29,445 nt of DNA, from IMG/VR virus record IMGVR_UViG_3300040806_000884, positions 1 through 29,445 of that record; one strand, written 5' to 3'. The translations under genes were made by a program, and so were the position numbers. Positions 16,525 to 25,124 of this stretch are shown here, one piece after another. Each line of letters opens with the position of its first letter. The stretch's first letter is position 1. The notes under the pieces were generated by a model, which was not told the DNA's origin, did no database searches, and saw only the letters and a program-made list of their open reading frames with translations. Origin of the DNA: a virus.

Positions 16525-17387
16525 ATATAGTTCAAGAGATAGAGTCTGATTTCATAATCTATTGCCCCTATCATAATAATCATAGAACACCAGCAGCGGA
16601 AGTTTCTAAAACATCTGGAGACTTCTACTGCTTTGGATGCCATGAGTCACGGGATCTTATTCAGTTCGTAATGTTCTGTTCAAAGAGAAACTATTTTGAG
16701 GCAATGCGACTTATTCATTCAAAAAAGGTGGAAGATAATATAGAAAATGATTTGCTTAAGATCCTAGACAAGAAGCCAGAGTATCCAGAATTTGATACTG
16801 ATACCGTAGCAAGATTAAATCAGGAGGCACTTGTTTCTCATAGAGCAGCAGGATATCTCAAGGGTAGGGGTATCACAAAAGAAAGTGTTGAAAAATACAA
16901 GATTGGATATTCAGAGAAGCAAGACATGATTACCATTCCAATTTATTCTCCAGATGGGATTTGTGTTGGAATGGTGGGAAGGTCTATTGAGGGTAAAGAG
17001 TTTAAAAATACCCCAGGGCTTCCACGCTCTAAGACAATGTTCAACATACAAAGAAACAAATCCGCTAACAAGATTTTTCTGGTAGAATCATCCTTTGATG
17101 CTATCCGTATCGAACAAGTTGGCGGTAAAGCATTGGCGACACTAGGATCAAATATTTCTAATAAGCAGAAGGACTTGCTAAAAAAGTATTTTACTAGTAT
17201 AATCGTAGTGTCAGATAATGACGAGGCAGGAAGGGATATGAAAGAAAAGCTATCAATGTCCCTTGGCAGTATAGTAATACAGGGTGATCTACCTGATACT
17301 GTTAAAGATGTTTCTGACTTGGATGACGAACAACTAAAAACATTTATAAATACATTTGATAACGAAATACATTACATATTACAGTAG
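16437..17387 (+). CDS. dnaG: DnaG-type DNA primase (zinc finger plus TOPRIM)
   Basis: 316 residues. A CHC2-type zinc finger is formed by C43, H46, C65 and C68. A TOPRIM core follows, with FLVESSFDAIR (catalytic E217) and VVSDNDEAG (D260 and D262 binding metal). The region between (about 115-200) fits the N-terminal part of the RNA polymerase domain. It makes RNA primers for lagging-strand synthesis. It lacks the C-terminal helicase-interaction domain of bacterial DnaG (about 580 aa), as usual for compact phage primases. ATG 16437 has GAGGG upstream; the start lies 88 bases inside the previous gene. Confidence 0.88.
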   Translation: MVRWGGQKQVNIELYSEEQVRRTLLACGIDIVQEIESDFIIYCPYHNNHRTPAAEVSKTSGDFYCFGCHESRDLIQFVMFCSKRNYFEAMRLIHSKKVEDNIENDLLKILDKKPEYPEFDTDTVARLNQEALVSHRAAGYLKGRGITKESVEKYKIGYSEKQDMITIPIYSPDGICVGMVGRSIEGKEFKNTPGLPRSKTMFNIQRNKSANKIFLVESSFDAIRIEQVGGKALATLGSNISNKQKDLLKKYFTSIIVVSDNDEAGRDMKEKLSMSLGSIVIQGDLPDTVKDVSDLDDEQLKTFINTFDNEIHYILQ

Positions 17388-17396
17388 GAGAAACAT

Positions 17397-18047
17397 ATGT
17401 CTATTATTAAAGGGCTAAAGAACATTGAAGCAGTTCTAGATAAGCCCAAGGCAACGGGAACAGGAAGTAAGGTACGCTGGCTAAAGATGGATGATGGTCA
17501 GAGTATCAAGGTTCGTTTTGTAAACGAAATTGACGAGGATTCTAAGTTCTATGATGAGGATCGCGGTCTTGCAATCGTCGTAAATGAGCACACAAATCCA
17601 AAGGACTATAAGCGTAAGGCTGTATGTACCCTAGATGATGAGGGACGCTGCTTTGGTTGCGAGATGCATCGCAAGGATATGAAGGCTGGCTGGAGGCCAC
17701 GGCTACGCTTCTATACAAACGTTGTTGTAGATGACGGCATCGAAGATCCATATGCTGCAGTTTGGAGCATGGGAGTTGCAAAGTCTGCAACATTCGCTAC
17801 TATTCGTGAGTATGCGATGGATGCAGAGGGCATCACAAATATGACATGGAAGCTAAAGCGAAATGGAATGGGAACAGAGACTAATTACACTCTAATCCCA
17901 GGACCAGCAGATTCAGAAGATTTTGATTGGTCAAACGTTGAGCCATTTGCATTGGAGTCTGCGATTAGACAGGTTTCATATGCTGATCAGGAGGCTTTTT
18001 ATCTTGGATTTGATAATCCAGCAACGTCAACTACGGTTGATTGGTAA
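17397..18047 (+). CDS. Single-stranded DNA-binding protein, gp32-like with zinc site
   Basis: 216 residues. H65, C77, C85 and C88 (with H91 next) closely parallel the T4 gp32 zinc ligands (H64, C77, C87, C90). An OB-like beta region surrounds them (SIKVRFVNEI, RLRFYTNVVVDD), and the C-terminal part is acidic with a terminal DW, a common SSB tail. It probably coats single-stranded DNA at the fork between primase and polymerase. One of the best SDs in the window (AGGAG, 6 nt) and an Arg codon choice of mostly CGN, unlike the AGA-rich tail genes, suggest high expression. The SSB assignment is from motif parallels and context. Confidence 0.68.
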   Translation: MSIIKGLKNIEAVLDKPKATGTGSKVRWLKMDDGQSIKVRFVNEIDEDSKFYDEDRGLAIVVNEHTNPKDYKRKAVCTLDDEGRCFGCEMHRKDMKAGWRPRLRFYTNVVVDDGIEDPYAAVWSMGVAKSATFATIREYAMDAEGITNMTWKLKRNGMGTETNYTLIPGPADSEDFDWSNVEPFALESAIRQVSYADQEAFYLGFDNPATSTTVDW

Positions 18048-18050
18048 GCC

Positions 18051-21000
18051 TTGAATTACGCACCACTTCACGTTCACTCACACTACAGTTTGATGGACGG
18101 GGTTGCAACCCCAGAGGAGTATGCCAAGCGTGCCGCTTCTCTGGGGATGCCAGCCCTTGCTATTACAGACCACGGAGTTCTTTCTGGTCATAGGCCAATG
18201 TATCGTGCAGCCAAGGATCAGGGCATCAAGCCAATCCTAGGTGTAGAGGGATATATCACCGCTGATCGTTTTGATAAGCGTGATAAGACAGAGAGAACTA
18301 CTCCACTAGACCTTATCTATAATCACATTGTAATTCTTGCTAAAGATCCACAAGGATTGCAAAATCTCAATACTCTAAATGAGATAGGCTGGACAGAGGG
18401 TTTTTATAAGAAGCCTCGCATCGACTTTGAGGTTCTTGATAAGTATGGAGATGGACTTATTGTTTCCTCTGCCTGTATGTCAGGTCTTATCAATAAGGCT
18501 ATTGAGGTAGATGACTATGCTGTTGCTAAGAATCATATTAAGTGGTTTATGGATCGTTTTGGCGATGATTTTTATGTAGAACTTATGCCACACAATGTTG
18601 CTGGCATGAACACAGAGCTTTACAATCTTGCCAATGAGATGGGTGCTAAGTGCATCGTCACCCCTGATTGTCATCATTGTACGACAGATCAAAAAGTAAT
18701 TCAGGAAATGATGCTTGCACTCAATACACATGCCAAGATTCAAAAAGATGTTGGTTATGAAAAGTCTGCAAAGATACCCGACATGATGAAGCGACTTGAC
18801 TATCTTTATGGTGAGGATCGCCCCATGTCATTTAGATCTTTTGACATTCACCTTCTTTCATATGAAGAAATGCGAGAAGGTATGGAAAAGGAGCAAGAGT
18901 TTGATGATAGCATTTATGCTAACACTCTTGAGATTGCAGATAAGGTAGAAGACTATAAACTCAAGAGCAATCTTAATCTTCTTCCCATTAAAGTAAAGAA
19001 TCCAACACAAGAACTTTATAACCTTGCAATGCAGGGTCTAAGAGATCGTGGCCTAGACAAAGACAAAGAATACCTAGATAGACTAGATGAAGAACTAGCC
19101 ATTATTGATAATAAGGAATTCGCACCCTATTTTCTTGTGGTTCGTAATATGATTTCTTGGGCAAAGGATCAAGGAATTATGGTGGGACCAGGACGAGGAT
19201 CTGCTGCAGGCTCTCTTGTCTGTTACTCACTAGGTATTACAGAGGTAGATCCAATTAAGTATGGACTCCTGTTCTTCCGATTTATTAATCCAGAACGAAA
19301 CGATTTTCCAGATATTGATACTGATATCCAGGATAGTCGCCGTGAAGAAGTCAAGGAGTACCTAGAAAAAGAGTATAAAAACGTTGCCTCTATAACCACC
19401 TTCCTGATGTTTAAGGATAAGGGTGTGGTTCGTGACGTTGCCAGGGCACTTCATGTTCCATTGCCAGATGTAAACAGAGCACTCAAGCTCGTTGATACAT
19501 GGGAAGAATTCCTTGGTTCAAAGTCAACAGAGTGGTTTAGAGAAAAGTACCCAGACGTTGAGGTGTATGCAGAGCAACTGCGTGGACGTATTCGTGGAAC
19601 AGGGGTACATGCAGCAGGTGTTGTGACGGCAAAGGATGCCATTCATAAGTACGCTCCAATGGAGACTAGAACGGTTACAGGCACAAAGACTCGTATACCC
19701 GTTGTGGCTGTAGATATGGACGAGGCAGCAGACATTGGATTGATCAAGATAGATGCCCTTGGACTAAAGACTCTTACTGTTATTCAAGAAACTTTAAAGA
19801 CCATCAAGGAGAGAAACGGTATTGATATTGATCTTAACACTATTGATCTAGGAGATAAAGAAGTATACAGAATGTTGTCTGAGGGAAATACTAAGGGTGT
19901 TTTCCAATGTGAAGCAACTCCGTACACGAATCTTCTTGTAAAGATGGGAGTTAAGAACTTTGATGAGTTGGTAGCCTCTAACGCCCTTGTTCGTCCAGGT
20001 GCTATGAATACTATTGGAAAGGAATACATTGCTAGAAAAAACGGTAGAAATATTGTAGAGTATCCTCATTCAGTAATGAGGCCATTCCTAGAGGATACTT
20101 ATGGGCAGATCCTTTATCAGGAGCAGGTCATGCAGGCTTGTACGACAATTGGCGGTATGACGTTTGCAGAGGCAGACAAGGTTCGTAAGATCATTGGCAA
20201 GAAGAAAGATGCCAAGGAGTTTGATGTATTTAAAGATAAGTTTGTTAGAAATGCATCAGCGTACCTTAGTCCATTCCAAGCGGAAAACATGTGGCATGAC
20301 TTTGAGGCCCATGCAGGGTATTCATTCAATAAGTCTCACGCTGTTGCATACTCAATGCTTTCTTACTGGACAGCTTGGCTAAAGTTCTACTACCCTATTG
20401 AGTTTATGTATTCAGTTCTTAGAAATGAAAAAGATAAGGACTCAAGAACGGAGTACCTAATTGAGGCTAAAAGAATGGGAATCCCTTTGCGACTACCCCA
20501 TATCAATGAATCAGAAAGTGACTTCTCTATTGAGGGCAAGGCAATTAGGTTTGGACTATCATCTATCAAGTGGTTGTCTGACAAGGTTTCAGCCAACATC
20601 ATTGCTGATAGGCCATTTAACTCTTATCAAGAAGTTCGTGATGCTGCATACAAGAAGGGCAGCGGAATAAATAGTCGTGCAGTAGAAGCCATGAATGCTA
20701 TTGGTGCATTGACCTTTGATGATAATCCACGGGATGAAAAGAAGGTAAGAGAAAATCTATATGAGTATCTAAACCTACCAGAATTCAACATAAACCTTCC
20801 TAATCATTATTATGCTTATATTGATAATTCGGAAGACTATGAAGAGGATGGTGCACATCTAATCCTTGGTGTTGTCAAGAATATAAAAAGAGGTAAGGGT
20901 TGGTCACGGGTAGAAGTGCTAGATAAGACTGGCTCCATTGGAATATTTGATTCAGAAGAAACAGAGATAGAAACTGGAAAGACGTATCTCATTCTTGCAT

Positions 21001-21326
21001 CCTCAAATAGGGTTGCTGAGTCAATACCGCTTGACGATCTAGACTCACATAAAACCACTCCACTAATTAGATTCTTAAACTATAAGCAAATTCCATTTGA
21101 ACAGGATGAGGTCTTTGTGCTATCGTTTAACCCCAGAGTTACAAAGGCAGGAAAGAAAATGGCTAATATGACAATAGCTACCGCAGAGCGTGAAATTATA
21201 CCGATTACTGTATTCCCTTCACAATTTGCACAGGCATACATGAAGTGTGAAGAAGGAGCCGTTGTTAAAATTCAGCTTGCAGAAACAAAAGAAGGAACTA
21301 CTATTTTGAAGGAAGTAATATCATGA
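18051..21326 (+). CDS. dnaE: DNA polymerase III alpha subunit, DnaE type
   Basis: 1,091 residues. The PHP domain is at the N-terminus with apparently intact metal ligands (H7, H9, D40, H41, E66, H92, then ACMSG, VELMPH and PDCHH), so built-in 3'-5' exonuclease activity is plausible. The C-family core has GPGRGSAAGS, PDIDTDIQ (D421, D423, D425) and IKIDALGL (D568), i.e. the catalytic aspartates. Helix-hairpin-helix-like and OB-fold regions follow (about 865-1091). It replicates the phage genome with helicase, primase and SSB. TTG is the only start that keeps the HVHSH motif. It lies 3 bases after the SSB stop and in the same frame (TAA GCC TTG), with no good SD. Confidence 0.95.
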   Translation: MNYAPLHVHSHYSLMDGVATPEEYAKRAASLGMPALAITDHGVLSGHRPMYRAAKDQGIKPILGVEGYITADRFDKRDKTERTTPLDLIYNHIVILAKDPQGLQNLNTLNEIGWTEGFYKKPRIDFEVLDKYGDGLIVSSACMSGLINKAIEVDDYAVAKNHIKWFMDRFGDDFYVELMPHNVAGMNTELYNLANEMGAKCIVTPDCHHCTTDQKVIQEMMLALNTHAKIQKDVGYEKSAKIPDMMKRLDYLYGEDRPMSFRSFDIHLLSYEEMREGMEKEQEFDDSIYANTLEIADKVEDYKLKSNLNLLPIKVKNPTQELYNLAMQGLRDRGLDKDKEYLDRLDEELAIIDNKEFAPYFLVVRNMISWAKDQGIMVGPGRGSAAGSLVCYSLGITEVDPIKYGLLFFRFINPERNDFPDIDTDIQDSRREEVKEYLEKEYKNVASITTFLMFKDKGVVRDVARALHVPLPDVNRALKLVDTWEEFLGSKSTEWFREKYPDVEVYAEQLRGRIRGTGVHAAGVVTAKDAIHKYAPMETRTVTGTKTRIPVVAVDMDEAADIGLIKIDALGLKTLTVIQETLKTIKERNGIDIDLNTIDLGDKEVYRMLSEGNTKGVFQCEATPYTNLLVKMGVKNFDELVASNALVRPGAMNTIGKEYIARKNGRNIVEYPHSVMRPFLEDTYGQILYQEQVMQACTTIGGMTFAEADKVRKIIGKKKDAKEFDVFKDKFVRNASAYLSPFQAENMWHDFEAHAGYSFNKSHAVAYSMLSYWTAWLKFYYPIEFMYSVLRNEKDKDSRTEYLIEAKRMGIPLRLPHINESESDFSIEGKAIRFGLSSIKWLSDKVSANIIADRPFNSYQEVRDAAYKKGSGINSRAVEAMNAIGALTFDDNPRDEKKVRENLYEYLNLPEFNINLPNHYYAYIDNSEDYEEDGAHLILGVVKNIKRGKGWSRVEVLDKTGSIGIFDSEETEIETGKTYLILASSNRVAESIPLDDLDSHKTTPLIRFLNYKQIPFEQDEVFVLSFNPRVTKAGKKMANMTIATAEREIIPITVFPSQFAQAYMKCEEGAVVKIQLAETKEGTTILKEVIS

Positions 21327-21673
21327 GTTATTTAAAAGATATGGATGATCTAGCCTTTACTCTGCACTCAATAGCAGTAAAGAAGGGATTCTATGAACCA
21401 TACTTACACATGGATGAGGCAGATAGGATAGTTTTTTATTTAAAGCAACTGGCTATGATTCATAGTGAGGTGTCAGAAGTTTTAGAGGCTATGAGGAAAG
21501 AGAAGGGTGACGATGTTGTTGTTGAAGAGTTGGCTGACATTATCATTCGCGTCCTAGACTTTTGGGCATTTCTTTCTATGACACAGTATACAAATAAGTC
21601 TTTAGCAAAAGCAGTTGTAAACAAGATGGAAAAGAACAAGGAGCGTCCAGCGATGCATGGAGTGTTAGCGTGA
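21323..21673 (+). CDS. MazG-like nucleoside triphosphate pyrophosphatase
   Basis: 116 residues, all helical. The MazG metal motif ExxE...ExxD is seen at E49/E52 and E69/D72 (HSEVSEVLEAM, then VEELADIIIRVLDFW). Enzymes of this superfamily hydrolyse (d)NTPs to monophosphates, for housecleaning, alarmone control, or, in some phages, altered nucleotide pools. Single-domain length is typical of phage MazG-like proteins. The start overlaps the polymerase stop (ATGA) and the end overlaps recA (GTGA), so all three are probably co-translated. Substrate cannot be told from sequence. Confidence 0.8.
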   Translation: MSYLKDMDDLAFTLHSIAVKKGFYEPYLHMDEADRIVFYLKQLAMIHSEVSEVLEAMRKEKGDDVVVEELADIIIRVLDFWAFLSMTQYTNKSLAKAVVNKMEKNKERPAMHGVLA

Positions 21674-22677
21674 TTAGTGAGGCAATGGAAGAAGTTCTTT
21701 CACAAATAGATCCAAAGCTTAGAAAGAAAGTGTCTGCTGCCTCAGATATTGAGGTCATAATGCAAAAGACACCCAGCGTTGGGCTAAATAAGCAACTAAA
21801 TGGTGGCCTCGCTTATGGCAGGCAGGTTCTTATTTGGGGCAATAAGTCTGCTGGCAAGTCGTCGTTTTGCTTGCAAATGATTGGTCAGGCACAGAAAGAA
21901 GGAAAGATATGTGCATGGATTGACTCAGAGCAATCATATGATCCTAAGTGGGCACAGAGGCTAGGAGTAGACTCAGAGAGCCTTATATATTCTCCTGCCA
22001 GGACAATCAACGACATGGTTGATGTTGCCACACAACTTATGTCTGCTGGCGTAGATATTATTGTCGTTGATTCTATCTCTGCCCTGCTCCCTGCTATCTA
22101 CTTTGAGAAAGACTCTGATGAACTAAAACAGTTAGAGAACACTAAGCAAATCGGTGCAGAGGCACGGGATATGACAAACGCTGTCAAGATGCTTAACTAT
22201 GCAAACAATCAGACTAAACAAACATTGCTAGTTCTTATATCTCAGCAACGTAATAATATTGGTCAGATGTTTGTAAGCCACCAGCCCACAGGGGGTCATG
22301 CTGTTAAGTTTTTTTCTAGCACAGTTGTCAAGCTTTGGTCAAGTGAGTCAGAAAAGAATGCTATCCAAGGTAAGATAGAAATAGGAGATAAAGTCATACA
22401 AAGCAAGGTAGGTCGCCAGGTTACCTGGACTATTGACTACAACAAGACAGGAAAAGCCTTTGAGAGTGGCATGTACGACTTCTATTTCTCTGGTGACTTT
22501 GTTGGCGTAGACAACATTGCAGAAGTTGTAGACGTTGCAGAGCAATTAGGACACATAGAAAAGGGTGGCGCATGGTACACAGTTCTTGGAGAAAGGTTCC
22601 AGGGTAGAGCGAAGGTGGTCGAATGGCTACGACAAAATCCAGATAAGGCGGCAGAACTTGTCCAAATCATCGAATAA
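21670..22677 (+). CDS. recA: RecA-type recombinase
   Basis: 335 residues. Walker A is GNKSAGKSS (G57-S65), a catalytic Glu lies in WIDSEQSYDP (E87), and Walker B is DIIVVDSISAL. An L2-like segment follows (SQQRNNIGQMF, then PTGGHAVKFF). It forms filaments on single-stranded DNA for strand exchange, serving recombination-dependent replication and repair with the nucleases downstream. It is slightly shorter than bacterial RecA (about 350 aa), missing part of the C-terminal regulatory tail. GTG 21670 is supported by GGAG 7 nt upstream and a 4-base overlap with the preceding gene; ATG 21685 is the alternative. Confidence 0.92.
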   Translation: MISEAMEEVLSQIDPKLRKKVSAASDIEVIMQKTPSVGLNKQLNGGLAYGRQVLIWGNKSAGKSSFCLQMIGQAQKEGKICAWIDSEQSYDPKWAQRLGVDSESLIYSPARTINDMVDVATQLMSAGVDIIVVDSISALLPAIYFEKDSDELKQLENTKQIGAEARDMTNAVKMLNYANNQTKQTLLVLISQQRNNIGQMFVSHQPTGGHAVKFFSSTVVKLWSSESEKNAIQGKIEIGDKVIQSKVGRQVTWTIDYNKTGKAFESGMYDFYFSGDFVGVDNIAEVVDVAEQLGHIEKGGAWYTVLGERFQGRAKVVEWLRQNPDKAAELVQIIE

Positions 22678-22831
22678 GTATGAGGTAATACATGGCACAT
22701 TTCTGTGCCAGGAGTGTTCTTCAGAGGCTGCATCATCTAGGTTCTATGCATCTAATCTAGAACTTACCTGGAAGTGTAAGTCTTGTGATCATGTATCTAC
22801 TGTCAATATAGGAAAAGAAAGAGGATACTAA
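22658..22831 (+). CDS. Small zinc-ribbon protein
   Basis: 57 residues from TTG 22658, overlapping the end of recA by 20 bases, with AAGG 9 nt upstream. FLCQEC and WKCKSC give two CxxC pairs about 23 residues apart, a zinc-ribbon spacing. The same frame is open further back to 22565, but that would bury 113 bases in recA. The stop overlaps the next ATG (TAATG). It is probably a nucleic-acid or protein-binding accessory of the recombination genes; function unknown. Confidence 0.58.
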   Translation: MSKSSNKYEVIHGTFLCQECSSEAASSRFYASNLELTWKCKSCDHVSTVNIGKERGY

Positions 22832-23130
22832 TGAGTGAGCGTGGAGAGCTAAAGCGTATTGGTGCAAAGCCACATAAGAATTCTGGTCGTGGTATGGTCA
22901 AGGGTGATGGGAGTCTAGACAGATATGTTGTAGATGTAAAAGAGTATAGTAAATCATTTTCTGTCAATAAAGACGTATGGGGCAAGGTAGTCACAGATAC
23001 TCTTAGGGTAGACCCCAATAAATCTCCTGTCATAATGTTAGTTCTTGGCGACACAAAAAAGACAAGGCTTGCTATAATTGAGTGGAACGAGTTTGAAGAG
23101 TTACGAGAGATAAGAGAGAATAATGAGTGA
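22831..23130 (+). CDS. PD-(D/E)XK nuclease-like protein, Holliday junction resolvase type
   Basis: 99 residues. The N-half has the layout of small archaeal-type (Hjc) resolvases: E6, a basic glycine-rich loop (KNSGRGMVKGD), D26 and the D35-x-K37 signature in VVDVKEYSKSFS, followed by VWGKVVTD. Predicted residues for metal binding are E6, D26, D35 and K37. It would cut branched recombination or replication intermediates. It lies between recA and a Cas4-like exonuclease; GAGG precedes its ATG, and the gene overlaps the next by 8 bases. The call rests on motif spacing and context. Confidence 0.6.
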   Translation: MSERGELKRIGAKPHKNSGRGMVKGDGSLDRYVVDVKEYSKSFSVNKDVWGKVVTDTLRVDPNKSPVIMLVLGDTKKTRLAIIEWNEFEELREIRENNE

Positions 23131-23443
23131 CAACACTATTGATCTCATAAACCAGATCAATGATTTTAATGATTTATCGGAATACATGCAGGACGAGGAA
23201 ATAACTCAGGCACTTATAGCAATTGCCAAGCTTATTGCCAAGCCAGATATTCCACCAGATAAGGCTGCAAGGCTTATTGTTCAGATACAGGCTTACTCTG
23301 CTAAGTTTGCAATGCTAGCTTCATGGTATGCCAATGTTAAGAAAGATGATCGGGCTAAGAAAAACATTTACTACTCAGCAAGAGAAGCACTTGATAAGTT
23401 GTCAGATGCTCTTAAATACACAGTTAGGACTTACCATGGCTAA
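23123..23443 (+). CDS. Unknown helical protein in recombination operon
   Basis: 106 residues, almost entirely helical and soluble. It opens with an acidic segment (TIDLINQINDFNDLSEYM) and continues with IAKLIAKPDIPPDKAARLIV and a basic helix (KKDDRAKKNIYYSAREAL). No catalytic or metal motif is seen. It overlaps both neighbours by 8 bases. A partner or scaffold role for the adjacent nucleases is possible, but only position supports it. Confidence 0.55.
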   Translation: MSDNTIDLINQINDFNDLSEYMQDEEITQALIAIAKLIAKPDIPPDKAARLIVQIQAYSAKFAMLASWYANVKKDDRAKKNIYYSAREALDKLSDALKYTVRTYHG

Positions 23444-24266
23444 GAATATAATATCTAAGATTGTCAGGGGAGATGTTAAAGAAGCGGTTCCAGATATTGA
23501 ATGGCAAACACAGATGCCAGACAATGTTGATGATGAATTTTCAGACCTCATTGATGCTATTCATAAAGGATATGTGGCAGATAATGAGCCAAAGTTTACT
23601 AAGAAGAAGACATTCTCCCCCTCTACCATCGTCTTTGGTCATGGCAAATGCCCACGATATTGGTATCTAGCCTTTGAGGGCAACACCTTTTATGAAGAGC
23701 GCGAGGGTAAGTCTCAGGCAAATATGGACAGCGGTACAGATAGGCATAAGAGAATTCAAGATGCCATTGCTGGTGCAGGGATCATGGTTGCCAATGAGGA
23801 AAAGGTAACATTTGATGATCCACCCATATTTGGATATTTAGATAGCATTATCAAGTGGCAGGATTCAGAGTATCTAGTAGAAATTAAAACTGCAAATCAG
23901 GATGCTTATGAGCGTCATAAGAAGAACATGACAGCAAGTACATATCACATTGTTCAGCTTCTTATTTATATGAAGATATTTAAGAAGAAAAAGGGTATCG
24001 TAATGTATGAAAATAAGAATACCCATGACCTTCTTGCTATACCAATCAACATAACGCAAAGCCATGTGGATTTCCTTGACTACCTGTTTAGTTGGATGAA
24101 AGAGGTGTACGCGGCATGGAAAGATCAAAAGCTACCAGAAGTGCCATATAAAAATAACAGCGTAAAAACTCCTTGCGGTTCTTGTCCTGTTCAGCAGGCA
24201 TGTAAGGATGCTCCAAAGGGCGATATAAAGATCGCTAGAAGAAAGGAAGAAAAGGGAGAATTCTAA
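23436..24266 (+). CDS. Cas4/AddB-like Fe-S cluster PD-(D/E)XK exonuclease
   Basis: 276 residues. Four cysteines (C72, then C247-x2-C250-x5-C256) match the split 4Fe-4S site of Cas4, RecB-like and AddB-type nucleases. The nuclease core between has GTDRHKRIQ, GYLDSII, LVEIKTA (ExK) and a QxxxY helix (IVQLLIYM). It probably resects DNA ends to make single strands for RecA. No cas1/cas2 or repeats are present, so this is a phage recombination nuclease and not CRISPR adaptation. ATG 23436 is chosen for its AGGA 6 nt upstream; an in-frame ATG at 23328 would overlap the previous gene by over 100 bases. Confidence 0.8.
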   Translation: MAKNIISKIVRGDVKEAVPDIEWQTQMPDNVDDEFSDLIDAIHKGYVADNEPKFTKKKTFSPSTIVFGHGKCPRYWYLAFEGNTFYEEREGKSQANMDSGTDRHKRIQDAIAGAGIMVANEEKVTFDDPPIFGYLDSIIKWQDSEYLVEIKTANQDAYERHKKNMTASTYHIVQLLIYMKIFKKKKGIVMYENKNTHDLLAIPINITQSHVDFLDYLFSWMKEVYAAWKDQKLPEVPYKNNSVKTPCGSCPVQQACKDAPKGDIKIARRKEEKGEF

Positions 24267-24556
24267 TGGCCTTCTGTTCCTGGTGTGATCATGAGTTTTA
24301 TCAGAAATCTTCTAAACAGATTTATTGTGGTTCAGAGTGCAGGCAGGAAGCAAGCAAAGAAAAAATACTTGAAAGATACGAAATAGAAAAAAGAAGAAAA
24401 AGAGTTGGAAGAGATAAAAAATGTGCTGGTGATTGTGGAACATATCTAAGCATTTATAATGATGTTGGAATGTGTGACAATTGCCTTATTAACAAAAAAA
24501 AGTTTAATAATTTTATAAAGGAGTTGAAAGGATATTTTGAGTACCAACAAGAGTAG
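24266..24556 (+). CDS. Zinc-finger protein with two Cys clusters
   Basis: 96 residues. The N-terminal cluster is CSWC (4-7) with YCGSEC (about 20-25), the pattern of a small treble-clef finger. A very basic helix follows (EIEKRRKRVGRDKK), then a second cluster, CAGDC with MCDNC. Similar small double-zinc proteins are common in actinophage replication regions. It overlaps the upstream stop by one base (TAATG) and the RuvC gene by 20 bases. Function is unknown; DNA binding is likely from the basic linker. Confidence 0.6.
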   Translation: MAFCSWCDHEFYQKSSKQIYCGSECRQEASKEKILERYEIEKRRKRVGRDKKCAGDCGTYLSIYNDVGMCDNCLINKKKFNNFIKELKGYFEYQQE

Positions 24557-25124
24557 GGGTTTAGCAAGTCTATCAAAACCAAGGACTATAATAGCAGTAG
24601 ATGCCTCTACAAATTCAATGGCATTTTCAATATTTGAGGAAGGAAGGCTGATCAAATATGGAAAGGTTCGATTTGTTGGCACAGATGCTCTTTATAAAGC
24701 AGGAGATGCCTGTAGAAAAGCTATCCCGTTTTTCAAAGCTTTTCGATCAGACGCTATTATTCTTGAATCGGCTATCTATAGCAACTCTCCAAAAACCGCT
24801 ATGCAACTGTCGTTGGTGCAAGGAGCAATTATTGCAGCAGCGCAAGTTGCTGGAATTAAAACGGTAAAGAATGTAGCACCTATGGCTTGGCAAAATTATA
24901 TTGGAACCAAGCTTTTGAGTGCAGCAGAAAAGCAAGCAATTGTAAAAAAGACACCAGGAAAATCTAAGTCATGGTATAAAGGAAAAGAAAGAGAATTAAG
25001 AAAACAAAAGACTATTGACTATGTTAATAATAGGTACAACATTAAAATTGATGACGATGATGTGGCAGATTCAATCGGTATAGGATCTTATGTAAGCGAC
25101 AAATGGGGTGCTATATTTGAGTAA
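24537..25124 (+). CDS. ruvC: RuvC-like Holliday junction resolvase
   Basis: 195 residues from TTG 24537 (AAAGGA 4 nt upstream). The RNase H-fold acidic residues appear in order: D22 in IIAVDAST, E77 in AIILESA, and D175/D178 in DDDVADSIG. The middle contains VQGAIIAAAQVAG and a lysine-rich loop (KTPGKSKSWYKGKEREL). It probably resolves four-way junctions before packaging. This would be a second resolvase fold in the window beside the PD-(D/E)XK protein at 22831. The start overlaps the zinc-finger gene by 20 bases. Confidence 0.8.
   Translation: MSTNKSRGLASLSKPRTIIAVDASTNSMAFSIFEEGRLIKYGKVRFVGTDALYKAGDACRKAIPFFKAFRSDAIILESAIYSNSPKTAMQLSLVQGAIIAAAQVAGIKTVKNVAPMAWQNYIGTKLLSAAEKQAIVKKTPGKSKSWYKGKERELRKQKTIDYVNNRYNIKIDDDDVADSIGIGSYVSDKWGAIFE

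Noticed and set aside
23436-24266. CRISPR adaptation gene cas4
   Set aside because: The Fe-S nuclease motifs fit, but there are no cas1/cas2 genes and no direct-repeat array in the window; a recombination exonuclease beside recA is simpler.
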